The notes below the pieces were generated by a model. That model did not search any database, was not told the origin of the DNA, and saw nothing but the letters and a program-made list of their open reading frames with translations. 64,000 nt of DNA, from the NCBI GenBank assembly GCA_903851385.1, contig CAINOC010000014.1:94658-158657 (forward strand), in the 5' to 3' direction. Below are positions 17,480-26,992 of this stretch, one piece after another (positions within the stretch are counted from its first letter, which is position 1; each line of letters begins with the position of its first letter). The position numbers and the translations under genes were made by a program. Source of the DNA: an uncultured Chlorobiaceae bacterium. GTDB lineage: Bacteria; Bacteroidota; Chlorobiia; Chlorobiales; Chlorobiaceae.

Positions 17480-20014
17480 TTATGCGGCAAACTGGTTGAG
17501 GGAGACGTAGTCTTTTATGTATTCAGGAATAATGATCCGGTATTTGTCGGGGACAGCTTTAAGGTCGCGGGTTGAAAATACCGGATTTGTTGCCAACTCC
17601 GTAAAGTGTTTTGAATTGATAATCTGACGAATCTTGTCGTCGGTCGCATAGGCCTTGAAGTAGTGCTTCATGGCGGGGATGGCTTGAGCTTCTTCAGGCT
17701 TGTAATCAGCTATGAATTTGGTGAACTCCTCTTCGAGCAGCTCGTCTTTTGACTTGAAACGGGGTATGAGACCAAAGATTTTCTCAAGAATTTCGCGCAG
17801 GGTCAACCGGCGATCAACTGCGGCTGCTTTACGGAGTTTGTTGAGAGTGTAGTACTCGTTGGGCTTATCGAAGACTTCGGTGTTGACATAATCAATAACC
17901 CTGTCCCACTGACCGGCTTCAACACTTGCGGCAATAAAGTCATTTTCACGAATAACGTCTTCAAAGCGTTCGAAGAACATCCGGTCGATCTTCATCCCTT
18001 CGAGGCCGATAGTTTCTTCTTTTACTGATTTGAGTATGTCTTCACCGAGGTGTTCATAACTATGCAATGTTACTTCTGTACCTGTATCGGGGCCATCACT
18101 GCCTTTTGAGATTGGCTTGGGAAGCTTGATCTCTTTATCGTATTTGAACTTCTCTTCGAAATATTCGCAGTTGGCGAAAAAGTCGAAAAGCATGTAGACG
18201 CTTTTTTGCGGATTGCGAATGCTCTCTTTCAGGTTCTCATCAAAAAGCTGTTCAAGGAAATTGTGCTTTCGGGTGCCACGACCTTTTATCTGGATGAAGT
18301 CGGTCGGTGAAAAGATGGGGCGGAAAAGGCCGATATTGAGAATATCGGGGCAGTCGTATCCGGTGGTCATCATGCCGACTGTGACACAGACACGGGCTTT
18401 GCTTGTTTTATAGGTCTCAATAAAGTTGCAGGAACCGAGCAGATTGTTGTTAGTGAAGTTGATGGTAAACTGCTGGGCATCGGGGATTTGCGAGGTGACC
18501 TGTACGGCAAAGTCTGACTGGTATTTGCCCGGAAACATCCTGTCCGCAATCTGGTTGAGCATCTGTGTGAGACGGGCAGCGTGATGCTGGCTGACAGAAA
18601 ACACAATTGACTTGCCTATTTCACCGCTGACCGGGTCGCGCAGGGCGTGCTCAAGGAGTGTTTTGCACAGGAGCATGTTTGTAGCGTCAGAAAAGAAGCG
18701 CTTTTCAAATGCCCGTAGTTTGAAGGCCTCTTCCTTGTCTTCACCTTCGCTGTCGGTAATGGTGACAATGAATCCTTTTTCGGAAAGGAGCTCTGTGGTA
18801 ATTCCGGTTCGTGCATCAACCACGGTCGGAGTGATAAGGAAGCCCTCTTTTACACCGTCAAGCAGTGAGTATCGGAATGTTGGCTGACCGTTTTCGCAAC
18901 CGAAGGTCCGGTAAGTGTCGAGCAGCATGCGCCGTTCTATCTCGCGTGGGTCTTTTGCTGACTTGCTTTCATTTTTAACCTTTTTGAGATAGTCGCGAGG
19001 TGTGGCGGTGAGGCCGAGTTTATACCCGATAAAGTAGTCGAAGACGGCGCGTGCGTTCCCGCCAATGGAGCGATGTGCCTCGTCGGAAATGACCAGATCG
19101 AAGTCAGTCGGTGAAAAGAGCTGCCGGTACTTGTTGTTGAAAAGCAGGGACTGAACGGTGGTGACAACGATTTCTGCGCGGCGCCAATCATCGCGATTCT
19201 CTTTGTAGACGACCGTTTTGCAATCGTTGGAAAGAACGGCTATAAAAGATTTCTTTGCCTGATCTTCGAGTTCAAGGCGGTCAACAAGGAAGAGAACTCG
19301 ACGGGCATTGCTGGTTCTGAGAAAGAGCTTTATTATTGCTGCAGCTACCAGGGTTTTACCGGTGCCGGTTGCCATTTCAAAAAGAAAACGGTCTTTCCCC
19401 TCTTTGACTGCCTGCTGCAGAGCAACAATAGCGTTCAATTGGTATGGACGCAGGAATCGAAGCTTGTTGGCCTGGATGTATCCTGAACGTTCTGCCTCAT
19501 TTTGCCAACCGGCTTCAGCGGCATAGTTCGGGCGTTGGGTTAACGCAATATAGTCGGAAGCAATCTTCTCGTCGAGGAGACGCTGCGGGTCGTTTATAAT
19601 TTTTTGGTAGCCGGTAACGGAATCGGGAGTTGGAAACGATGAAATGATATAGGGGTTGCCACGTTCAAGATCCCAGAAATAGTGAAGGTTGCCGTTTGAG
19701 AGAATGACAAAACGGCAGTTTTGGGAACGGGCATATTTTCGAGCCTGTTCTTTGCCGATCAGCGGATCTTTCTCCTCTGACTTTGCTTCGAGCACAATGA
19801 AGGGAAAGCCTTTCTCGTTGAGAAGAAGAAAGTCAATAAACCCTCTGGAAAGCTTTTCAAAGTTGTTGCCAAGTGCATCAAGGTCCTGCATTTGTATTGC
19901 AACCTTTGGCTCAAGCTGGATATTGGGAGGCAGGTTTCTTTCAGCAAAGAAGCGCCAGCCGGAAGCTTCAAGCAGCTTGTTGATTTTGATACGCGCATCA
20001 GCTTCCTTCCCCAT
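17480..20014 (-). CDS. hsdR: Type I restriction enzyme R subunit (helicase-nuclease)
   Basis: ATP-driven translocase and endonuclease of the type I system. The N-terminal nuclease site is visible: GFIDFLLL, then PFIVLEAKSEEKD (Asp61, Glu76, Lys78 in this numbering). The superfamily 2 helicase follows with MATGTGKTLVAAAI (Walker A), SDEAHRS (DEAH box), LGLTATPRDY and QIKGRGTR. The C-terminal helical region binds the methylase. The start is the ATG at 20014, which has GGA upstream and gives MGKEADARIKINKLLEASGW; an in-frame TTG at 20062 would add 16 residues. It is first in the operon hsdR-hsdMS-DUF6602 and is intact. Confidence 0.92.
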   Translation of the reverse strand: MGKEADARIKINKLLEASGWRFFAERNLPPNIQLEPKVAIQMQDLDALGNNFEKLSRGFIDFLLLNEKGFPFIVLEAKSEEKDPLIGKEQARKYARSQNCRFVILSNGNLHYFWDLERGNPYIISSFPTPDSVTGYQKIINDPQRLLDEKIASDYIALTQRPNYAAEAGWQNEAERSGYIQANKLRFLRPYQLNAIVALQQAVKEGKDRFLFEMATGTGKTLVAAAIIKLFLRTSNARRVLFLVDRLELEDQAKKSFIAVLSNDCKTVVYKENRDDWRRAEIVVTTVQSLLFNNKYRQLFSPTDFDLVISDEAHRSIGGNARAVFDYFIGYKLGLTATPRDYLKKVKNESKSAKDPREIERRMLLDTYRTFGCENGQPTFRYSLLDGVKEGFLITPTVVDARTGITTELLSEKGFIVTITDSEGEDKEEAFKLRAFEKRFFSDATNMLLCKTLLEHALRDPVSGEIGKSIVFSVSQHHAARLTQMLNQIADRMFPGKYQSDFAVQVTSQIPDAQQFTINFTNNNLLGSCNFIETYKTSKARVCVTVGMMTTGYDCPDILNIGLFRPIFSPTDFIQIKGRGTRKHNFLEQLFDENLKESIRNPQKSVYMLFDFFANCEYFEEKFKYDKEIKLPKPISKGSDGPDTGTEVTLHSYEHLGEDILKSVKEETIGLEGMKIDRMFFERFEDVIRENDFIAASVEAGQWDRVIDYVNTEVFDKPNEYYTLNKLRKAAAVDRRLTLREILEKIFGLIPRFKSKDELLEEEFTKFIADYKPEEAQAIPAMKHYFKAYATDDKIRQIINSKHFTELATNPVFSTRDLKAVPDKYRIIIPEYIKDYVSLNQFAA

Positions 20015-20115
20015 ACTTGTCCCTGTTTTTCTGCCTTCTGGTTGAAAGATAGACTGAGCCAAAGAATTAGATTGGCGCCATAATGAAACCTGCTGTTATT
20101 TACGAAAAAGTCCCT

Positions 20116-20358
20116 TCAATTAAAAGAAATGCAGTGGGTTACCATATCACTCACATCTCTATCCAAAACAAAATTTATGTTCCTCGCAGGGAAAAAAAGC
20201 GCTGAGGGGATTAGGTCGGCCTTTCCGTATTGGCGCAATTTCATATTCTGAACTACTTGGTGCTGACTTAGTGCCAACTTGGTGCCGACTTGCTCGGTGA
20301 CTTGCGCGACTTGTATGGATAATGCTTCGGCAAGTTCTTCCAACGACTTTTTTTTCAA
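20116..20358 (-). pseudogene. Decayed C-terminal fragment rich in QVTEQV-like repeats
   Basis: An 80-codon frame reads KKKSLEELAEALSIQVAQVT then EQVGTKLALSQHQVVQNMKL. Its DNA is an imperfect run of 11-mers (CAAGTCGGCAC, CAAGTTGGCAC, TAAGTCAGCAC). The same frame extends upstream without a Met (GSTEENITAQVIASNNVL) until a stop near 20430. TEQV-type tails occur at the C-termini of AlbA_2/ATP-binding DNA-interacting proteins that often sit in such islands, so this is probably a leftover of one. An 11-nt unit is not a codon multiple, which suggests frame loss. The assignment is tentative. Confidence 0.35.
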
Positions 20359-20702
20359 TACGTTATTACTTGCTATGACTTGCGCGGTAATGTTCTCTTC
20401 TGTCGATCCAGGTTGAACCGGTCGCCATTACGTTTGTATAGATGAACCGGCATCCTGCCTGAATTCCGGTGATCTGAGCCTGCTTTTGACGCAGAGCTCA
20501 TAAAAGCAGCTTTCTTATTGCCTGATGCACTCTGTTTTGTATGTTACTTAATGGTACTTTTTTATCTATTTGGGACTTTTTTGTGATGAAAAGTCTGTAA
20601 GCTGTGTTTATATATAAGACTGATACTGTGTACATTATAGAATAAGTACACAGTACTGCCCCCCTTATCTTTTAACAGGTTTTTTTCGGGAGTTTGTTAG
20701 CG
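20359..20702. other. Intergenic region between the island and rel
   Basis: A stretch of 344 bp with no complete gene. The left part (to about 20430) is the upstream end of the decayed fragment. The rest is AT-rich and contains the palindromic site at 20624-20655 near the rel start. No tRNA, att-like repeat or integrase was found. Confidence 0.5.
20624..20655 (+). promoter_or_regulatory. 10-bp inverted repeat (operator-like) ahead of rel
   Basis: TACTGTGTAC (20624-20633) and GTACACAGTA (20646-20655) are exact reverse complements separated by 12 bp. The spacer is AT-rich and contains a TATAGAAT box like a -10 element. The site ends 47 bp before the rel ATG and is not followed by a T run, so it looks more like a repressor operator than a terminator. 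The binding protein is unknown. Confidence 0.45.
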
Positions 20703-22904
20703 ATGTTAGCCCAGATTGAGAAGGATCATTACGATAAACTCCACGAGATACTTGCGCTTTCCCGCCGGAATCTTAAAAACTTCGATGAATCTCTGATTCA
20801 GCGGGCTTTTTTTATGTGCTATCGGGCACATGAGGGAGAAAAAAGGGCTTCAGGGGAGCCTTTTTTCTATCATCCTGTTGAAGTTGCCACCATTCTCCTC
20901 AATGAACTTCCTCTTGATGGTGTCTCTGTTGCGGCGGCTCTCCTGCATGATGTTATTGAGGATAGCGGCTATACCTTTGAAGATATTGTAGCTGAACTTG
21001 GTGTTGAGGTTGCCGAAATTGTTGAGGGGCTTACCAAGATTTCGGGCATCATGATCAACCGGGAGACGACCCAGGCTGAAGGCTTTCGCAAGATGCTGCT
21101 TTCGATGGTGAAGGATATACGGGTTATTCTCATAAAGTTCTGCGATCGGCTGCATAACATGAGAACGCTTGAATCTCTTCCGGAGCATCGTCGCTTGAAG
21201 ATTGCTCTTGAAACAAGGGATATCTACGCTCCTTTGGCGCATCGGTTCGGTCTTGGAAAGATGAAGGTTGAGTTTGAAAACCTTGCGCTCAAATATATTG
21301 ACCCCGAAATGTATGACTTTCTGATGAAGAAGGTTCGCTTGAGCAGGGGAGAGAGGGTTAACTATCTGAGTAAAATGATAGTTCCCATCAAGGCTGATCT
21401 TGAAAAACAGGGCTTCAAGGTGGCAGTGGACGGTCGGGCAAAGCATCTTTTTTCGATATACAACAAGATGCGCAGCAAGAACAAGACGTTTGAGGATATT
21501 CACGATCTCTATGGTATCCGAGTCATTGTCGATACGGAGCGTATTGCCGACTGCTTTGCGGTCTATGGCTTTATTACACAGAAATACCCGCCTATTCCGC
21601 AACATTTCAAGGACTATATTTCCATACCGAAACATAATGGATACCAGTCTCTCCATTCAGCCATTATAGGTCCGAGAGGCCACATGATTGAGTTGCAGAT
21701 CCGTACACAGCGTATGCATGAGTTTGCTGAGCTTGGAGTTGCTGCCCATTGGCGATATAAGGAAAAAATATCACGTGATGATGCCAACGTTGATTCTTTT
21801 CTGCGCTGGGCCAGAGAGCTGATCAAGGATGCCAATTCTGCGGCAGAATTTATGGAGGGATTCAAGCTCAATCTCTACCATGATGAAATCTACGTTTTTA
21901 CTCCGAAAGGGGATATGAAAACCATGCCTGCTGGCGCGACCCCGATTGATTTTGCCTATGCGATTCATACTGAGGTTGGAAACGGTTGTATCGGCTCCAA
22001 GGTTAACGGCAAGATTGTTCGTCTGAATGCGGTGCTGAAATCCGGTGACAGGGTGGAGATCATCACATCCAAAAACCAGAAGCCGAAATCCGATTGGCTG
22101 AAAATAGTTGTTACACAGCGAGCCAAGCTTAAAATTCGATCTGCCATCAATGAGGAACGGCGGATTCAGATTGAAAAGGGCCGGGGCATGTGGGAAAAAA
22201 TGCTTACCGGAACCAAAAAACTTCTTTCTGATAATGATATCATTCGGCAGGTTAAGCGATATGGTATCAAGACCCCTGCAGATTTCTTCAGTGCTCTTGC
22301 CAGTCAGCAGATCAACGGTGAAGAGGTCATTGAGCGTGTAACAAGCGCCCGAAAGGAAGAGCCTGCTGCAAAATCTGCCACTGACGAAGCCCGTGAAGTT
22401 GAGGATTATCTGCAGAAAGCCCGGCAGGAGCAGGAACAGGAAGGTGTGGTGTCCAAAAAGGATGAGGTTATTATTGCCGGCATGAGCAATATCGCATATT
22501 CCTACGCTAAATGCTGTCAGCCGGTGCCCGGTGATGATGTGATTGGATTTGTGACAACAGAGGGTGTTGTTAAAATTCACCGCAAAAACTGTGTCAATGT
22601 CAGCAATGAAAATCTTCAGAAAAGTGAGCGGGTTGTCTCTGTTTCATGGAACCGGAAGGTTGAGACCGATTTTCTTGCTGGTATAAAGATTGTCGGTGAA
22701 GATCGTATTGGCATTATCAACCAGATTACCACGGTCATCTCAAAATTTGATACCAATATCCGCAGTATTTCGCTTCATGCCCGCGATGGGATGTTTGTCG
22801 GTACGCTCATGATCTATGTGCGTAACGCCGACAAGCTGAGCTCTCTGATGGACAAGGTGAAAAAAGTTCAGGGAGTCTTTTCGGTTGAGCGTCTTATAAG
22901 CTGA
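20703..22904 (+). CDS. rel: Bifunctional (p)ppGpp synthetase/hydrolase Rel
   Basis: Controls the stringent-response alarmone. The N-terminal HD hydrolase is intact (HPVEVATILLNE, AALLHDVIEDSGYTFEDI, KFCDRLHNMRTLESLP). The synthetase domain shows DLYGIRVIVDT, HFKDYISIPKHNGYQSLHSA and LGVAAHWRYKE. FKDY resembles the RxKD form of bifunctional Rel enzymes rather than the ExDD of monofunctional RelA. The TGS domain (YVFTPKGDMKTMPAGATPID) and a C-terminal ACT domain (KIVGEDRIGIINQITTVI) follow. The start is the ATG at 20703, with GGGAG 10 nt upstream; the TTG at 20694 is too close to it. The product is 733 residues, of normal length. Confidence 0.95.
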   Translation: MLAQIEKDHYDKLHEILALSRRNLKNFDESLIQRAFFMCYRAHEGEKRASGEPFFYHPVEVATILLNELPLDGVSVAAALLHDVIEDSGYTFEDIVAELGVEVAEIVEGLTKISGIMINRETTQAEGFRKMLLSMVKDIRVILIKFCDRLHNMRTLESLPEHRRLKIALETRDIYAPLAHRFGLGKMKVEFENLALKYIDPEMYDFLMKKVRLSRGERVNYLSKMIVPIKADLEKQGFKVAVDGRAKHLFSIYNKMRSKNKTFEDIHDLYGIRVIVDTERIADCFAVYGFITQKYPPIPQHFKDYISIPKHNGYQSLHSAIIGPRGHMIELQIRTQRMHEFAELGVAAHWRYKEKISRDDANVDSFLRWARELIKDANSAAEFMEGFKLNLYHDEIYVFTPKGDMKTMPAGATPIDFAYAIHTEVGNGCIGSKVNGKIVRLNAVLKSGDRVEIITSKNQKPKSDWLKIVVTQRAKLKIRSAINEERRIQIEKGRGMWEKMLTGTKKLLSDNDIIRQVKRYGIKTPADFFSALASQQINGEEVIERVTSARKEEPAAKSATDEAREVEDYLQKARQEQEQEGVVSKKDEVIIAGMSNIAYSYAKCCQPVPGDDVIGFVTTEGVVKIHRKNCVNVSNENLQKSERVVSVSWNRKVETDFLAGIKIVGEDRIGIINQITTVISKFDTNIRSISLHARDGMFVGTLMIYVRNADKLSSLMDKVKKVQGVFSVERLIS

Positions 22905-22906
22905 GC

Positions 22907-22925
22907 GCGTTTCGTTACGAAACGC
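22907..22925 (+). terminator. Hairpin just after rel
   Basis: GCGTTTCG (22907-22914) and CGAAACGC (22918-22925) pair perfectly around TTA, starting 3 bp after the rel stop codon. There is no T tract, so termination is only likely. The remaining 200 bp up to gcvT holds no gene. Confidence 0.4.
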
Positions 22926-23133
22926 CACCCCTGGTTGCCATGTTTAAAAATGTTTTATCGCTGCTGTTCTGTAAGAAATCGGTATTCGTATATTGGTTTT
23001 TATCAACAAACCGGTGGGGAATGACTGACCAACAAAATAGCAGGGCATAGAAAAAAAAGCTTTGATTATCCTGTTTAAATGTTTTTTTACAGTCAGTTGT
23101 ACCATCACTCAATCAATTTAGTAGAGAGTAGTT

Positions 23134-24231
23134 ATGAAAAAAACAGCATTATACTCATGGCATGAACAGGCTGGAGCAAAAATTATTGACTTTGGCGGTT
23201 ATCTGATGCCGGTACAGTATTCCGGAATTATTGCCGAGCATAAGGCTGTTAGAAATGCAGCAGGGTTGTTTGATGTTTCTCATATGGGAAACTTTTACGT
23301 TAAAGGCACTCGAGCAAAGGATTTTCTCCAGTCCGTCACGACCAACGACCTTGAAAAACTGGAAGCAGGTTTTGCGCAATACAATCTTCTGCTTTATCCT
23401 CATGGAGGTATTGTAGATGATCTTATTATCTACCGCATTGATAGCGATACCTATTTTCTTATAGTCAATGCAAGCAATGCGCCAAAAGATTTCGCATGGC
23501 TGCAGCAGCATATCACAGCTTTTGAAGGAGTTACCCTCGAAGATCATACAGACACTCTTTCATTGATTGCTCTTCAGGGGCCGGTAGCTCTCGATATTCT
23601 CAAAATCGTTTTCCCTTCTCTTGCTATAGAATCACTTGGATCGTTTCAGTTTTGTAACACCTCATTTCAGGGTTCCGATCTTATGATTGCAAGAACCGGC
23701 TATACTGGTGAAAAGGGTGTGGAAATCTGTCTCCCGAATGAGATTGCTTTGCCCTTATGGCAGGCCCTTATTGATGCTGGCAAGGAGTTTGGTATTCAGC
23801 CCATAGGGCTTGGAGCGCGTGATACTCTCCGTCTTGAAATGGGTTACTCTCTCTATGGTCATGAGATTGATCAAGACACAAACCCGCTTGAGGCAAGGCT
23901 GAAATGGGTGGTGAAAATGAAGAAAGGACATTTTATCGGTAAAGAGGCATGCGAGCAGGTTGAACTCAATTTGACCCGTGGAGTTGCTGGCTTCAGTCTT
24001 GATGGCCGGGTTCTACCCCGCCAGGGTTTTAAGGTGTACAATACCGACCGGCAGGAAATTGGCTGGGTGTGCAGTGGCACTCTTTCACCAACGCTTCAGG
24101 AGCCGATAGGCACCTGCAATATTGTGCGCGAATATATAACTCCGGGAACAGCCATTCTCGTTGAGGTTCGAGGGACTTTCCATACTGGAGTGATCAGGGC
24201 TCTGCCTTTTGTTACAACATCCCTAAGCTGA
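23134..24231 (+). CDS. gcvT: Glycine cleavage system T protein (aminomethyltransferase)
   Basis: Transfers the methylene group from the aminomethyl-lipoyl H protein to tetrahydrofolate and releases ammonia. The 365 residues are standard length. Visible family segments: SWHEQAGAKIIDFGGYLMPV, VRNAAGLFDVSHMG, the folate-pocket region VDDLIIYRI, ARTGYTGEKGVEIC and LGARDTLRLEMGYSLYGHEI. No gcvH or gcvP lies nearby, so it is unlinked from the rest of the system. ftsK starts 32 bp downstream and may be co-transcribed. Confidence 0.95.
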   Translation: MKKTALYSWHEQAGAKIIDFGGYLMPVQYSGIIAEHKAVRNAAGLFDVSHMGNFYVKGTRAKDFLQSVTTNDLEKLEAGFAQYNLLLYPHGGIVDDLIIYRIDSDTYFLIVNASNAPKDFAWLQQHITAFEGVTLEDHTDTLSLIALQGPVALDILKIVFPSLAIESLGSFQFCNTSFQGSDLMIARTGYTGEKGVEICLPNEIALPLWQALIDAGKEFGIQPIGLGARDTLRLEMGYSLYGHEIDQDTNPLEARLKWVVKMKKGHFIGKEACEQVELNLTRGVAGFSLDGRVLPRQGFKVYNTDRQEIGWVCSGTLSPTLQEPIGTCNIVREYITPGTAILVEVRGTFHTGVIRALPFVTTSLS

Positions 24232-24263
24232 CAGTAAAAAGGTATCAAGGAGCGATTGCACAG

Positions 24264-26633
24264 GTGAAAATGAAAAAAGAGAATACAGGCGCACGAGGAA
24301 AAACTCATGACAGGGAGTCGCTGAAGAGAGAGTTAACCGGCATTGTATTCATGCTGATTTCTTTTTTGCTGATCTGCTTTCTTTTGAGTTTTCATCCTGA
24401 AGATGATGCTGGTTTTGCGACCATTGCCTGGCGCGATATTTTCAGCAAGGCAGCCAGAGATGCTGCGGAAACCATTCATAATCCTTTCGGGCCTTTAGGA
24501 GTTAAGCTCTCCTCCTTCTTTATCCGTACCTACGGCTATCCTGTTATTTTTCCCTTAATAGCCATATTATTCTGGGGCTGGTCCCTTTTTCGGGCAAAAA
24601 GTCTTAAACCCGCTCTGCTGTTTTTTCTCTATTGCGTGACAATTTCAGTCGTTCTTGCTTCTATGTTTGGCCTCACTTCGGCTCCATTCAGTGATATTAT
24701 GGCCGGCTCGATCGGAAGAATGCTGGCCGAAAAACTGAAGGTTATCGGAGAAGCCGGTGCATGGGTTTTGCTTATTGTCCTTGCTGTTGTCCTGACCATT
24801 TATATGGGACGGGGTCTTTTCCCTGATGTCCGGCAGGCATTGATGGCTATGAATGAAATCGTCACAAAGCCGGTTTCTCTTTTGAAGGTATGGCTTGCGA
24901 AGAGAAGTAAAAAAAAAGATGAAAATCAGAAGCTGAAAGCGGATAAAAAAAGCCTCTTTACGAAAGCTCATAAAGAGGTGAAGCAGGAAAAGACTTCAGA
25001 AGAATTTGGTAAACCGGTTTTTCCTGAACCCGATCCCATTGATATCGCCATATCAAAAAAGAGCTCCAGGATTCCTGGCGAGCCTGAAATGATCATTCAG
25101 GAAGCCGTTCACGAAATCGTGGCTGATCTTGACGAACGCAGTCTTAAAGTTCGTACCAAAGACCGCGAAGCATACCGCTTTCCCTCGATCGACCTTCTGG
25201 AAAAAGTACCTGATGATGATGGAGAGATCGATGAGCACCATCTCGCCGAAAGCAAACGCAAACTGCTTGAAAAACTCAAGATATTCGGCATTGATGTTGA
25301 GCGGATTGCAACCACTGTAGGTCCGAGAGTGACGTTGTTTGAATTCGGGCTTGCACCTGATGTCAAGGTCAGCCGGGTCAAATCTCTCGAAAATGACCTT
25401 GCCATGGCGCTGTCGGCACGAGGAATCCGTATTATTGCTCCTATTCCCGGCAAGAACGCTGTCGGTGTTGAAATCCCTAATGCAAAGCCGAAAACGGTAT
25501 GGCTGCGTTCAGTCCTGCAGGTCGAAAAGTTCAAAAACAGCACGATGACTCTGCCGATTGTTCTCGGTAAAACCATAGCGAACGAAGTCTATATTGCCGA
25601 TTTGGCTGCCATGCCGCATCTCCTCATTGCTGGTGCTACAGGAGCCGGAAAGTCAGTCTGTATCAATGTTATTATATCCAGCCTGCTCTATGCCTGTGAC
25701 CCTGATAAGGTGAAGTTTGTCATGATCGATCCTAAAAGGGTCGAACTCTTTCAGTACCAGCATCTTAAAAATCATTTTCTTGTGCGTTTTCCTGGTATTG
25801 ATGAGCAGATTATAACTGATCCCCAGAAAGCAGTCTATGCGTTGAAGTGCGTGGTCAAAGAGATGGAGTTCCGTTATGAAACTCTTGAAAAAGCCGGTGT
25901 CCGCAATATCAAGGATCTCAACCTTCGTTTACCTGAAGAGGCCCTTCCTTATATAGTCGTCGTTATTGATGAACTTGCAGATCTCATGATTACCGCCAGA
26001 AGGGAAGTTGAAGAGCCTATTACCAGAATAGCCCAGCTTGCCAGAGCAGTCGGCATTCATCTGATTGTGGCCACGCAGCGTCCTTCGGTTAATGTCATCA
26101 CAGGTATTATCAAGGCTAACTTTCCTGCACGAATTGCTTTCCAGGTGGCAAGCGGGGTGGATTCACGCACCATTCTTGACGGTTATGGAGCCGAACAACT
26201 GCTCGGCAGCGGCGATATGCTCTATCAGCCTTCCGATCAGCCGAAAGCCATGCGTATTCAGGGGCCTTATGTCTCTTCCGGTGAGGTTGAAGAGATTACC
26301 TCCTTTATCGGTTCACAGCAGGCACTGAAAACCATGTATGTGCTGCCGGTTCCTGATCAGAAAGGTAACGGGCTTCAGTCATCAGGAAGTCAGGACAACG
26401 ATGACAGGGACGAAATGTTTAATGATGCCGCCCGGCTTGTTGTGCTCCATCAGCAGGCAAGTGTCTCCATGTTGCAAAGACGTTTGCGTCTGGGATTCAG
26501 TCGTGCAGGAAGGGTTATGGACCAGCTTGAATTCAACGGGATTGTCGGTGAGGCTGACGGGAGCAGACCAAGGGAAGTCCTCATACAAGATGAAGACTCC
26601 CTGGAGCTGTTATTGAATAACCTTGACGGATGA
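24264..26633 (+). CDS. ftsK: DNA translocase FtsK/SpoIIIE
   Basis: Septum-bound motor that pumps chromosomal DNA and helps dimer resolution. The 789 residues contain four N-terminal membrane helices (for example GIVFMLISFLLICFLL and AWVLLIVLAVVLTIYMG) and a short charged linker. The RecA-like motor has Walker A GATGAGKSVC near 456 and Walker B VVVIDELADLM near 565. The C-terminal winged-helix gamma domain (DEMFNDAARLVVLHQQASVS) binds polar sequences. The GTG at 24264 is preferred because AAGGAG at 24247-24252 lies 11 nt before it; the ATG at 24270 is an alternative. The linker is much shorter than in E. coli FtsK. Confidence 0.93.
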   Translation: MKMKKENTGARGKTHDRESLKRELTGIVFMLISFLLICFLLSFHPEDDAGFATIAWRDIFSKAARDAAETIHNPFGPLGVKLSSFFIRTYGYPVIFPLIAILFWGWSLFRAKSLKPALLFFLYCVTISVVLASMFGLTSAPFSDIMAGSIGRMLAEKLKVIGEAGAWVLLIVLAVVLTIYMGRGLFPDVRQALMAMNEIVTKPVSLLKVWLAKRSKKKDENQKLKADKKSLFTKAHKEVKQEKTSEEFGKPVFPEPDPIDIAISKKSSRIPGEPEMIIQEAVHEIVADLDERSLKVRTKDREAYRFPSIDLLEKVPDDDGEIDEHHLAESKRKLLEKLKIFGIDVERIATTVGPRVTLFEFGLAPDVKVSRVKSLENDLAMALSARGIRIIAPIPGKNAVGVEIPNAKPKTVWLRSVLQVEKFKNSTMTLPIVLGKTIANEVYIADLAAMPHLLIAGATGAGKSVCINVIISSLLYACDPDKVKFVMIDPKRVELFQYQHLKNHFLVRFPGIDEQIITDPQKAVYALKCVVKEMEFRYETLEKAGVRNIKDLNLRLPEEALPYIVVVIDELADLMITARREVEEPITRIAQLARAVGIHLIVATQRPSVNVITGIIKANFPARIAFQVASGVDSRTILDGYGAEQLLGSGDMLYQPSDQPKAMRIQGPYVSSGEVEEITSFIGSQQALKTMYVLPVPDQKGNGLQSSGSQDNDDRDEMFNDAARLVVLHQQASVSMLQRRLRLGFSRAGRVMDQLEFNGIVGEADGSRPREVLIQDEDSLELLLNNLDG

Positions 26634-26638
26634 GTGGA

Positions 26639-26899
26639 TTAGACCGACTCAACGCGTACAATTTCCGGATTTGCCTTTTTAATAGCCTGTTCTACTCCTG
26701 CACGCAGCGTAAGGGTGCTCATCGGGCATGACCCGCATGCACCAAGCAGCTTCACATCAACAACGAAATCCTTTGAAATCCCAACCAGTTGACAGTCTCC
26801 TCCGTCAACCTGAAGGTATGGTCGTACGGTTTCAAGTGCGGCAATAACCCTGTCATAAATCGCGTCGCTCTTTGGCAGATAATCCTTACTGGTACTCAT
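26639..26899 (-). CDS. NifU C-terminal (Nfu-type) iron-sulfur scaffold
   Basis: Protein of 86 residues consisting only of an Nfu domain: VRPYLQVDGGDCQLVGI, then KLLGACGSCPMSTLTLRAGV. The CxxC in GACGSC binds a [4Fe-4S] cluster for transfer to target proteins. It lies 93 bp downstream of mrp on the same strand, so both may serve Fe-S cluster assembly. It converges with ftsK, with 5 bp between the stop codons. Confidence 0.92.
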   Translation of the reverse strand: MSTSKDYLPKSDAIYDRVIAALETVRPYLQVDGGDCQLVGISKDFVVDVKLLGACGSCPMSTLTLRAGVEQAIKKANPEIVRVESV

Positions 26900-26992
26900 G
26901 GTATAATTGGTTTACAATGATTGAAAATGATGTTTGGTACACTGCTTGGAGACCTAATATTAAACCTCTCGCGCAAAAAAACAATATCAAAG

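Noticed and set aside
20359..20702. A possible attachment site or island end
   Set aside because: No integrase, no tRNA and no direct repeats matching the uvrB side were found.
20850..22580. Two long antisense frames (268 and 269 codons) inside rel
   Set aside because: No ribosome sites or domain patterns; they mirror the codon bias of rel.
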